From Tanypteryx hageni (Eukaryota > Arthropoda > Insecta > Odonata > Petaluridae): a stretch of 64,000 bases of DNA. Made by a program: the position numbers and the translations under genes. The stretch is from positions 8,021,082-8,085,081 of the forward strand of contig CM054118.1 of the NCBI GenBank assembly GCA_028673005.1, read 5' to 3'. Under the pieces are notes generated by a model. It was not told the DNA's origin and did not search any database. It was given only the letters and a program-made list of their open reading frames with translations. Shown here in pieces: positions 53,761 to 64,000 of the stretch (within the stretch, counting starts at the first letter, position 1; each line of letters opens with the position of its first letter).

Positions 53761-56700
53761 TTTCAGTCATAAAAGGAGCTCTGTTGAACCCCGGCAAGGG
53801 GTTAAGTGAAAAATAGATATTTGGACTGCTAAATATACCCAGGGAAACGTTCCCGATTTACGTTACGCTTCTAACTTGCGTAGTCCAAACTTGTTTCTCC
53901 GTCGTTCCCACCCTCCTTTACACTCCTTTATAATCTCCGCGCTCTTTCCTCCGCCATCCCCTAAGTTTCTCCCTTACCCTCCTTCCCTTTTCCCCGGGCC
54001 TTAATCCCTCTCCCTCTCTCACATCCCTTCGTTTTTATTTCGGCCCCTTCTTTCTCTACCCGCACTTCCCCTTCTCCTGCTGTATCGCTGCATCCCTCCC
54101 TCTCATGGCACCCGCCCGCATTAACGCCTCATCCCCGGCAACCTTCCGCCCCATTTTTCCTCAACTTCCCCTTAAATCCCTCTCGCTTTAATTCCGCAGC
54201 TAGCCGATAAGGGGTGTTGGGGAGAAGTAAGTAAAACGCAGGCCGAGATTACCGAGATTATACGATCCTCCTCAACGGGAAACTCCGGCATGAAAGATTA
54301 AAGCGGTCGGCGTGGGGAAGATTTCCGCCAAAACTCTTCCTTCGATAGACTCGAAGTTTCAACGGGTGAAGTGGCGACGAATATTCGCATATTTATTCTT
54401 CTTAAACATTTATTGAATATTTTTTATTCCAACCGCAAAGAGGGCACTACTTCATGGAGTACAGCAAAGTTCCATTTATCCGTACTCATTGCGAGTAGGT
54501 TGTGCAGGAGCGGCAAGAATACATGGATAATCCGAAAGATGAAATTTTAAAGGAAGAATTCCTTGAACATATAAAAATACTGTGAAAATTAATATTCGCG
54601 AAAAAGCAAGTCACATACCATACTAAAGCGTATGAAGACGATATCTATGCATAAAGCGTTATAGAGAAACAAAACATTGAGATTTACGTACCATGCGATA
54701 AACCTGTCAGCGTACACTAACTGAGCTAGTGCTATATCGCCTTAAAGCGCAGTTTATGAGCTAACATATAAATAAACGAAAAGAGTGCCCGGAAAACTTT
54801 GCGCATACAAACAAAGCTCCGAGCAGATGCGATGAGGGAAAATTCTATCTTGGTACAAAAAATCCCGAGTCGCTCGCTTGATCCTGATGTAGAAAATGCA
54901 GATTTACCGTAATTCTAAACCAGGCACGTCAAACTAGAAGAGGTATCAGAGCCGCATTAAAGCGATTCGTGTTATAGAAGGGCCGCATGAGGAGTACAGG
55001 TGTTTAATGAGGCAGGGCTTTTTTCGGCCGGTACGAGCCGGTACGCGTACCGGTTAAACACAAAAGGCGTACTGGTTAATATCGTACATTTCACGCTATA
55101 ACTGGTACGTTGATTTGATAAGCGTACCGTTTAACTTTTTTTTAGAAAAGTACTGTAATGAGGACAAAAGTTGGAAAAATAGACTTTATTAGAAGATTGG
55201 ACGTCTGTTTTGCCATCGAAAACAATAATTTATAAAAAGCGTTCTATTATGCCGCATTAGCTATGAAAAACTCTTGTCTCTTTTTAACAGAAATAAATTA
55301 TTTATATGAATTGTCGAACGATTTATTTAAGACAAATCCTAGCATTAGGGCAGCAGTATGGCAAAGAAAATACCCACGGTCCGCCATTTTGACAAGCCTG
55401 TTCTAAACAGAACATAGAGTTTTTGCTCGTGTTTTATTCCGACCCATAGAAATACACAGTGCAGAAATAACGTACGTACAGAGTGGTCCGTAAGCCCCAA
55501 TTGGTTATGACGAAGTGAAAATGAAAAAATATCAAAGTAAATTTAAAAAATAAGTTTAGAAATATTAACTGATTACTCAAAGTACAAGATACGCCAACAC
55601 CTCAATGAAAATTTCTTTACTTATTTTCTAAATTTTACTTTGATTTTTTTCATTTTCGCTTCGTCATAACCAACTGAGGATTATACACCACCTTGTGAAT
55701 TATTTTCCTAATTCTCAAAAAATCGAGGATGAAATACGAGTATATTGGAAAATTAATGTAAAAGGTTTTCCATTGACGTTTTTTAACAGAATCACCAAAG
55801 TCCAAAGTTTTGTTTTAATTAGTAGAAATGAATAATTCGAACTCGTTTTCCGTCAGAGGATGAAATAATATGCGCGCCGGATGTGTTTCTCAGCTAGCGA
55901 CTCTTCGTGCATTTTTGATGGAATCTTTATACAATCTGCACAGAAGGAAAACGACGCGCGAATTAATTTTTATGCTCGCCTGTAATATTCATTAAATCCA
56001 GAGCGTCATAAAAAGAGAATTATTTTGGAAACGTATTTTTTCGTCAATCCGCCAATTAAATTAAATTTAGTTTGCAAAAAACCTGTCACCGATATTTCAA
56101 AAATTTATTTCTTTCGAGGTTCGTTACATATTTATTCGCTTCGAATGGAAAAGCGGAGGCGTGCGCATACGATTTAGTTGGGTTTCCGTTTAAAATTCGT
56201 GAATAAAAAACATCTTTGGAGGTTATCAATTCCCGTTTCTAAATTTATGCATCGAGATCGGAAAGGGAAATGATATAAAATCTATAATTTACCTCATTTT
56301 CATTGCCAAATATACTTAAACCTAAAAAATAAGGAAAATAATTAAATACTAGTGCTAAAAACCACATAATTTGTAACTATATAATCATTATAAGTGTTTA
56401 GACACAGTGAATTATGTATACTCGTGGTATAAACAACACTATGGAAAAAAATCACCGGTTATCGCATAGGTATCGGCTTACAAGCAAACCTTTCAGATTC
56501 AGACTCCTAAAAAACCTCTTAGTGAACTATCGACCGCACCAACTGTTTCTAACATCAAAACAATCGCTGGCAAGGAACATGATATGTGTTCAAAGGTTCA
56601 GCTGTATGACTTTATTAAAGAAACTCTAGAAGTAGTAAAGAAGCTATTCCAGAGGTGGGCAAATTTTCAGTAGACTAACCGTGCTGACAGTTGTGAGGAC

Positions 56701-57716
56701 TTTGAGCTTAATTAGAAGTTACTTGAGCTCCTGGAAGATGCAATTATTTCATTTAGATATTAAATGGTTTTTTTCTCTTAATTTCTCCATAAAACATTTC
56801 TTGGTGATAAATGTAACCCTTTATTAGGCGCGTTGGTGTCTATAGGGTCCCACTAGATATTTGATGGACTATTTGATTGATCTTACACAGTTTTATTTTA
56901 TTTCTTTTTATTTTGTTCAATAATATTTTTTGCTCTATGCGTCATCTTAGTGTATTTTCCATCAATAAATTTCAATAAATAAATAGTAAAACAAAATCAT
57001 GGTGATAAAACAATAATATAACATGGTTTCATCTGGACCCCAGAAGTGTGTGTGCGTTCGCGCCTACTTATGGGTTAAGTAACCAGTCATAAATTATCCG
57101 CACAAATTTCATGGCTCGCTTTCTAGAAACTGTCTGATTGACTTAATGATTGAACGTAATTTTAAGAATTTTCTCGCCACTCAATACAAAGTAACCTAAG
57201 AATACGTACTGGAAGAAATGTATTATTTGGTAAGAGATATTAAAATCTTAGGTTCTAGATCATTCTTCAGTTATTCTGCATATTCAAAAAATGACTAACG
57301 TAGGAAATACACGCGGGAAAGAGTTCAATTCAATTTGAAATGTTTTCTTGGACCACTCATAGATGGAAGGTAATTGATCAATTCGACAAGTTCCATGGCC
57401 TGTACAAATTTATGAAAGAAGCAATGATTGTGAAGCCAAATTGTAAATGATTTATAAAATTAAAACTATTTTATTCTTAATTGATACCACTAACAATTCT
57501 AAATTACAAGATTTTAAAATTTTCTAAAATGACCGACGAGTGGACTTTTCAAAGATAATGCGATCCTTGACTATTAAAAATTACACTCCAATTTGTTAGC
57601 ATATTTTTCAAGCGATGATTAAATTTTTATGTGATATAAAATTTAGAAAAAATAGGAATATGAATTTTATAATGGAATTACATATACAATTAATAAAATT
57701 CCACTGGCAATCAATT
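53761..57716. other. Gene-free intergenic DNA
   Basis: Unique DNA. 53880-54230 is pyrimidine-rich on the plus strand. 55020-55140 has short repeats of GGTACG and GTACCGGTT. No protein-like frame. Confidence 0.55.
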
Positions 57717-57789
57717 GCCTCGGTAACGCAGTAGGCAGTGGGTAAGTCTCATAATCTTAAGGTTGTGAGTTCGATCCTCACCCGGGACA
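57717..57789 (+). tRNA. tRNA-Met (CAT), elongator type
   Basis: A 73-nt cloverleaf. The acceptor GCCTCGG/CCGGGAC has one C-A mismatch at the second pair and a G-T pair. The D-arm contains CGCAGTAGGCAG (A-box). The anticodon arm TAAGT-CTCATAA-TCTTA has anticodon CAT. The T-arm is GTGAG-TTCGATC-CTCAC, with B-box GTTCGATCC at 57768-57776. The layout matches eukaryotic elongator Met tRNAs. The acceptor mismatch and the lack of a clear T-run terminator leave open that it is a tRNA pseudogene. Confidence 0.78.
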
Positions 57790-58049
57790 TATTTCTTATA
57801 CTCAACGTATCTCATTTATCTTAGTTAATTAGCTATCTTTGGAAAGATTCAGATGCTATCGAATTATTTTGGTTCTCTCTTTGGTGATGCTTAGGTTTGT
57901 AATATGTTTTCATTAAAGTAGGGGTGAACATTTTCTTAAATTGACATATTTCGTTAATATAAATATAATTAAAAAAAGATAATACATATATATTTTCTTC
58001 TCGACACAAGTCAGATTTTTGTAATTCTTTGTTATTTGTCCCTCCTCTT
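57790..58049. other. Gene-free spacer
   Basis: AT-rich DNA, nothing recognised. Confidence 0.5.
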
Positions 58050-58860
58050 AGTATAATATTTTGAGATTATGTCTATAATAGGTTATATTTGTTGTTTTGG
58101 TATACATGTTCGAGGTACGCGGTTTTCCGATTTATAATTATTCGTACTAACTCTTTGTCTCTACTCATCCTTTCAGTACCTCTTCATTGGTGACGTGCTC
58201 CGTCCAGGATATGCGTAACATTCTTCGGTATATCCAGAACTCGAACTCTTGTAGTCTTTTTTCCACGTTTCCACACCGTATAGTAATATTGCGTAAATGT
58301 AGCATTGAACAAATCTGCGTGTTGCAAGGTTAAGACTACGGTTGATTAGTAATGTCTTCATCTTCATTAAGGTGATTCTTGCTTCCTTTATTCGTGATCT
58401 GATCTCTAAATCTATATCTACCTCTTCTGTCAGCCAGCATCCAAGATATTTATTTTGTGACCTTTTCAATATGTTCACTATATATCCTAATTTCCATCTG
58501 AGCCTTAGGATTCCCGATAAATATAGTCTTCGTCTTTTTTATATTTATTTTTAGGCCGAATTCATCTCCTTCTCTGATTATTGCTGTCTGCAAATACAAC
58601 AGTTAATGCCATCAATACTGTTTTGCATTTGTTTCTGAAAGATTTCTTCTGAGTACATGTTAAATAGCAACGGTGACAAGACACAGCCTTGTTTGACGCC
58701 TCTCTTTACTGAGGACATTTTTGTGTTTTCGCTTTCAATTCTCACTGCTGCGGTTTGTCCCAATACAAATTTCGTTGGATACAATCGTAAAATAAACGAT
58801 CTCTTACATGACTTTGAGTACATTTCTGAATTATTCCAACCAGACCATTCTCTTTCTCAC
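58050..58860 (-). pseudogene. RTE-like LINE fragment, reverse transcriptase remains
   Basis: On the minus strand the protein pieces read SSVKRGVKQGCVLSPLLFNM then YSEEIFQKQMQNSIDGINC. They jump to EFGLKINIKKTKTIFIGNP, with the intervening YADD-containing block missing, so an internal deletion removed the catalytic box. The C-terminal part reads NKYLGCWLTEEVDIDLEIRS and CYIYAILLYGVETW, and after a shift EFEFWIYRRMLRISWTEHV (to about 58190). It is an RTE-type C-terminal arrangement but a different family from copies A-D. The 5' end and endonuclease are absent. Confidence 0.8.
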
Positions 58861-61744
58861 TTGAATAAAATACAAAATCTGGGTAAAAAAATCGTTCCAC
58901 ATATTTTTCGCGAAAGAAAACATTTTCTCGAGAATAAAATTTTAGAATTAATTGATACATTTTCCTTTAGAGAGCGCATTTGCTTGTGATACGGTCCAGA
59001 CGTAACACATCCGAAAACGCGAGTTCAGTCGAACACGAAAGACTTCCAATTTCGATTTCCTGCGAAGCGAATCGAACTCGGAATCCGTTCCTCTCTTACC
59101 GCATTGGGGAAACAAATCACGTACCTAATTCCACCTTTCTTCTGTAGTCCATTCCGCTCAGATACGCCCATATCTCCCGCGAGAAATGAACTAGTAGGAG
59201 TAAGGCACGCAAGAAGCGTAGAATAAATTACGTTCACTTCTCTCAAGGAATTGAAATTTTCGATGTTTGCTTCCAGTAAGTTGGTAGTCGTGGTTTGGGA
59301 TGCAAAAATGCTACAATCTCGCTGAATCATTTTTCGAAAGACCGAATTCAAGTCCTATCATAAATGATTACATTGTTCAAATATAAATTCTTATTTCGGG
59401 TACGTTGAATTTCTAAGCGATTTTATTTTATTTATCGTTTCACGTAATGGCATAAATACGAAGTAAGTCAATAAGTACGGTGAGTTTGTAACTTCACGGA
59501 CATTTTATATCCGTAATATAATACTCAACATTCACAGTTTCCGCGATATACAATTAGCAATATTGTTGTCAACCGTCAATTTTCAGACTGCACCGTTCTT
59601 GAGAATCGAAGTTTTATTCGATTTTTATTGCCTTAAGGTGTTATATGGGAGAGTGGAAGGGGAATGACTCAAATACTGGCCTTCCACCCAGTGGGCCTGG
59701 ATTAGAATTTATGGAGAGATCCGTTTTTTCGGACTGGGCTTGCCCCGCCCAGACTTGTGTGAGGTGGACACGCATGTTAAGCAGTGTGAGCCCTTGGTAT
59801 TTTTCACAAATAGTAGACTAATGCGCCGAGTTTCCCTACTCCCTTCTCTATGTGAATGTGCTGATAAACAGTCGAGGGCTGGCAAGCGGTCTGCCAATGT
59901 TCCGCTGCTGCTCCGGTGCTTTAACATTAACTCGTATGAATTTGTACATAGAAGACTCAGCCTTTCGCTAGACGGATGAGTGTGTTAAGGAAATAAACCA
60001 AATGAAATTCAACGTAGGCGCATCATGCAGTCAGTTGTTTGTTTTCGAAAAACTGGTCAAAATGATATTTAACTGTTTAGAAGCGGCCGAACAATCAGAC
60101 TGCTCAACTGCTATAACTGGTTACGTTCTCAGCCATATTTTTTTCTCTCTCGTAAAATCGAAAAAAATATCAGTTGCTGTAACTGATGAGTCGATGTAGC
60201 AGGCATTTAATTATATATTTATTTTAAATAGTTTATAAACATACTTTACCGGCTTTTTTTGTATGGAGGTAATAACGATAACAAGGACGATAAGATACAA
60301 CTCGGCGGGATCCAAACCCGGGACCCTTACCAATTATATTGAAAGACAGCTTATGTTCACACTGCAGGAAAGAACTATTTTAAGTTATACTTAAATCAAA
60401 CTTACGTTAAAATTGCTGAAAATTATGCGTCCCTAGGATACAGACAGGAAATAAAAAATTCAGTCAAAAAAGAGTTTCAAACAATAAATAATTGTTTGCT
60501 TCTTCTCTACACCGACGGAAAAAGGAATTATATTCTTGAAAGAATGTCTCACGAGACAAAGAAATTTTCTTTCAGTTAAATGGGCGTTTACTTTTCGTCT
60601 TTTGCTTTTATATAATTTCTATATATAGCAAAATCCCGTTTTTTGCGGAATAGTTTGGAAATAAGCTCATTCCATAAAAACGGATCATCCGAAAAAACGG
60701 AAATTGTCAGTTTTCCCGAATAATTTTATTTTAATTAATGTACCAAGATCATAAACATTATTTCATGTGAATGAATGACGTTATTTATAGATTTGAAGAC
60801 ACTCAGTTTTAAACCTTCGAAGAGCAGTGCCAGAATTCTCGCTTGCTTGCATCGGAGGACAAATACTTATATCTCCAGTAACTTCGCTATATTCAATCAA
60901 AACAGAGAGGCCATTTTCTACTGCGAGTAATAAGGGCGCGATTTCTCAAATATAGTTGTCACAGTGACAGTGCATCACCGAACATATGCTCAGCACTTCT
61001 CAATCAGTCACTTTCATTTCGTAAATATGGTATTACCGCAACTGTCATATTTCACCTAAATGTTTACAGCAATAGAATGGCTGTGGAGGGACACAGAGGC
61101 GGTTAGACCAAATAAAAAGAGCCTTTTTTTCAAAAGAAACGAGCCCAAAAATACAGAAACCTTTTCTCTAGCCGCGTGATGCGAGCGACACGTGGCGCCC
61201 TCATGCGAGAGGGAACGGAATTTCGTTGGTCACGTGCGTCGCTTCATAAACAAGGAAATTCCGGAGCATTACATTCTATGCACGTGCGGTCGCCTTCGAC
61301 CCGATATCCGATAAAAGGGCTCGTTATTTTTTTCACGCCGAAATGGACATGCGACGGCATATGCAAATGAAAAGTCCCCGTGTCTCTAAAAAGGTTCCTA
61401 CTTTCAGGACATCAATTTGTGTGTATTACGTGTGCTGCGTAGTTATTGCGCCGGAGCGAAAAAGCAATATGATCGTCAAATCATTAGATTCTCAATCATC
61501 AACTGTTTGTTATTATCATCATTACGAATCGATTTAAATTGTAATTCAGAAACCTGCGTTAAACATTCTGTTCATATTCTGATGTCTGTAACGATCAGGA
61601 CTTAATCGCCCGCAATCAATAAAAAGTGAAATAATAAATTTAAATTAAGCCTGCAAACTCGTTAAGATCTTCCGACTAAGAGGACATTTAACGATTTCTA
61701 AACTTTCTCTTACCAATCCCCATCGTAATGAAAAATTATATTTC
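58861..61744. other. Gene-free intergenic DNA
   Basis: No protein-like frame. A T-arm-like GGGTTTGGATCCCG lies on the minus strand at 60311-60324, without a full tRNA fold. At 60637-60715 AAATCCCG…GGAATAG and ATAAAAACGGATCATCCGAA hint at a pogo-like MITE remnant, not firm enough to call. Confidence 0.5.
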
Positions 61745-61802
61745 TCAAATAGCCATAAAAATTCTTGAATACCCAGATGCGCTACAAAGCAGCCGTCGTC
61801 AG
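61745..61802 (+). repeat. Solo arm of the 53.4-kb MITE family
   Basis: TCAAATAGCCATAAAA…CCCAGATGCGCTACAAAGCA then GCCGTCGTCAG matches the left arm of the MITE at 53380-53483. Only one arm is present, so it is a fragment or a different subfamily. Confidence 0.6.
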
Positions 61803-64000
61803 AGACAATACACCGCTACTAGATGGTTAAAGTAGAATCTATTATCCTCTCATCACCTCTGAAAACGGTTGTCTTGTGCGTGCATTTGATTTCCTAAACC
61901 TTTTTTCAAGTTTATTGGACATCCATAGTTTTGCGATTAGATTTGGGCCATCAAGTGAGATCGATAATTCTATCTTGAGCCCCAATCGTTGCAAATTAAA
62001 GGTGAGTGTATACTTCCCACATTTTACTGTCTTATTTAATGCGTAGAAATGTCAAATTAATAGCAGATTAAATCGACTGTTTGCATATTTCGTGAATTCA
62101 TGCGTATCCCTCAGGGAGCGTAACTGCCGTAAAACTGCCTTTCACATTTACCTCAAAAATACCTCAACCTGAGAATTTTCTTCTCCATCCTCTCTCCATC
62201 TTGCTTTAGGCTCCCTTCTCTGCAAAAAAGATAACCTCCTAACGCCCCACGTTATCCCATATCCTTTCCATTAATATTGCACATTCTGCCATTTCCTCCG
62301 CCTCTCTTTCCCTTATCCTCTCAGGAAACCTCAAATCCCTTAAGTTGCGCAGACAGCAGCAGCGGCTGAGTGAGACCACTTATATATTTTTATGCTGAGA
62401 AGAGAGATAGAGAGAGAGAGAGCGAACATCCGTTCCATAGAGACTATCGAATTCTCCAAATGGAGTCATATATGTTTACCCCACCTCCGCCATTTCCCTC
62501 CATTACCTCTTTCTTCCGCTACGTCATTAATCAGAGGTCCCATCCTCGTCCGAAGGTTTTATCTAAAAAGAAGAGACCGATTGGGATGAAATATTTTTTT
62601 AAGAAAAAGGACTTCGCTTCCATCACGTTTTTGCCGTTTTTAAAAGCAAAGGTTCTTTTCTTCGCCCCTAATGCATCGGAGCCAGTCCGCCGTGCGAACC
62701 TTGCTCCTCAAGAAACCATAGTGTGCACCAGTGTATACATGACTTTCTCCTTATCTGTAATATTTATAAAAATTCCAAATAGGTTACATAATAATAAATA
62801 TTTTAAGAAACTGCGAGAAAATTTTAGATTTTACAAAGAACATAAATAAACTCAAACTTCTGATATTTAATATAGCCACAAAGCTCTAACAATTACGAAA
62901 AGAAAAAGGAGCGTCACTAAGACGTAACTAAGCGTCAATTGTTAACAATAGTCGTCGGTAGTTGGTGTGGTGGTGGCAGCTAAAAATATAAGATATCTCT
63001 TAAACAATGGGAAAATGTTTCAAACAAAGGTTGTGGAAAATTAAATTTCCTCAAACTTTTATTCCATTACATTTTTACATTTATCAAATATTTCAAAATA
63101 ACTGATGTGACAAAAGTAAACACCCACTTCTGGTTGACCGATTTTTACCAAAAACTAATCAGTTCTTGTGACTTGCATAAAAATGTTAAATATAAAATTT
63201 CGCGTTTCACCCACAAAAAACTGTCACATGCACACACACATACAGACATCATCGAGAAATAGGTCAAAACTTGTTCAGGGGACCTCAAAACGAGTATTTC
63301 CGTTGAAATCTCGAAATCGATTTTTTTCATGAAAACAATACTTTCCCCTATAATACGTATGGAGAAAGTAAAAATATTCTCGCATGACAGTCGGAATCGA
63401 ATAATGGATCCACCCACGTAGAAAAGCGAAAAATAAAATACGTACCGATAACGAAGAGTAAATACTGAATTTTCGAGCTTATGTTAGCTTCAGGCCCACA
63501 GACATAGGATTTTGAGGATGACTATTTGCTTAATGGATCAGCTACTTCTCGCTGGCTATTTTTATTACTTCACTAATGGAATAAAAAGAAGAAGAAAACT
63601 AAAAAATAGTACCACCAGCCAAAATCATAAACACTGCCACCATAAAGCTAAATCTAATAATATTTAACACTAGTACATATAATCTAAAGCTTTCATAAAA
63701 ATGTTTTCATTAGTTTTCCGTCCAAACTGACTACTTTATTATATCTAATCAAATATATTTTAACCTCTGTGTCTCTGCCTGCCTGCGTGTCTTCCTGTGT
63801 CCGAAGCCTGGAGTGATGTCACCTTCCGGCATGTACGCAAATAAATCGAGAACAGTCGATTCTATTTCGATGAATCTTTCGCCTGAATACTCGGCGCGAA
63901 CTCTTGCAGGTTTTAAGTGGATAGTCGTCCTCCGTAAAGGCATGGGTTCGATTCCAGGATAGTTTTCGTTTTTTCATTTGATTAGCACGTGACCGGCTAG
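61803..64000. other. Gene-free intergenic DNA to window end
   Basis: AT-rich DNA with no convincing frame. A T-arm-like TGGGTTCGATTCCAGG lies at 63943-63958 near the window end; whether it belongs to a tRNA or SINE cannot be told. Confidence 0.5.

Noticed and set aside
60300..60340. tRNA gene on the minus strand
   Set aside because: A T-arm-like stem is present but the box sequence is off consensus and no D or anticodon arm is found.
60637..60720. Second pogo-like MITE
   Set aside because: Repeats of AAAACGG and short inverted bits only; no defined ends or TA duplication could be shown.

Overview
This window is eukaryotic, AT-rich and almost entirely transposable-element and intergenic DNA. 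The element families (pogo/Tigger with a CENPB-type helix-turn-helix, IS630-like transposon with a DUF4817-type N-terminus, RTE/BovB-like LINEs, CR1-like LINE with an esterase ORF1, jockey-like LINEs, Helitrons, hAT MITE), the dense (TA)n tracts and a cuticle-gene-like candidate first exon point to an arthropod, probably an insect. The species cannot be named from sequence alone. No complete host protein gene is visible. Host candidates are one tRNA-Met (57.7 kb) and one possible signal-peptide first exon with a donor site (27.06 kb).

Layout. 0-4 kb: an old LINE tail, a Tigger element with both ends (1477-3793) and a second Tigger-type MITE 6 bp downstream. 4-8 kb: RTE copy A, with a tRNA-like head, between two copies of a ~180 bp family (here 'M') and (TA)n tracts. 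7.9-14.2 kb: a Helitron cluster with a short non-autonomous copy, an inverted related copy, a separate 3' end, a decayed Rep-helicase and its probable 3' terminus. 14.4-16.9 kb: a jockey-like LINE split by a 5'-truncated RTE (copy B, minus strand) with a 7-bp duplication. 17-37 kb: mostly anonymous DNA with a hAT MITE with 8-bp TSD, another Helitron end, three copies of a tRNA-cored fold-back element (one at 9.5 kb), a 1.25 kb fold-back element built on 16-bp repeats, and an IS630-like element interrupted by a CR1 tail. 37.6-44.7 kb: RTE copies C and D, again joined to (TA)n and M copies. 44.7-53.1 kb: a LINE split by about 6.6 kb of CR1 sequence, namely a decayed copy followed head-to-tail by a copy with both reading frames open. 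53-64 kb: a MITE with ~100 bp inverted repeats, the tRNA, a decayed LINE and anonymous DNA.

Most interesting signals. (1) The open CR1 element joins its two frames by a T_TTT_TTA heptamer just before the ORF1 stop. ORF2 has no ATG until codon 152, so a -1 frameshift or another non-AUG mechanism is needed to make the endonuclease. (2) A ~156 bp tRNA-cored family carries outer complementary arms that co-vary between its three copies. (3) A hairpin bracketed by CTGANGA and GAAA recurs in the M family with compensatory stem changes, and related layouts occur in two unrelated repeats. (4) The units M, (TA)n and RTE recur next to each other at three loci, and two RTE copies begin with a tRNA-like promoter head.
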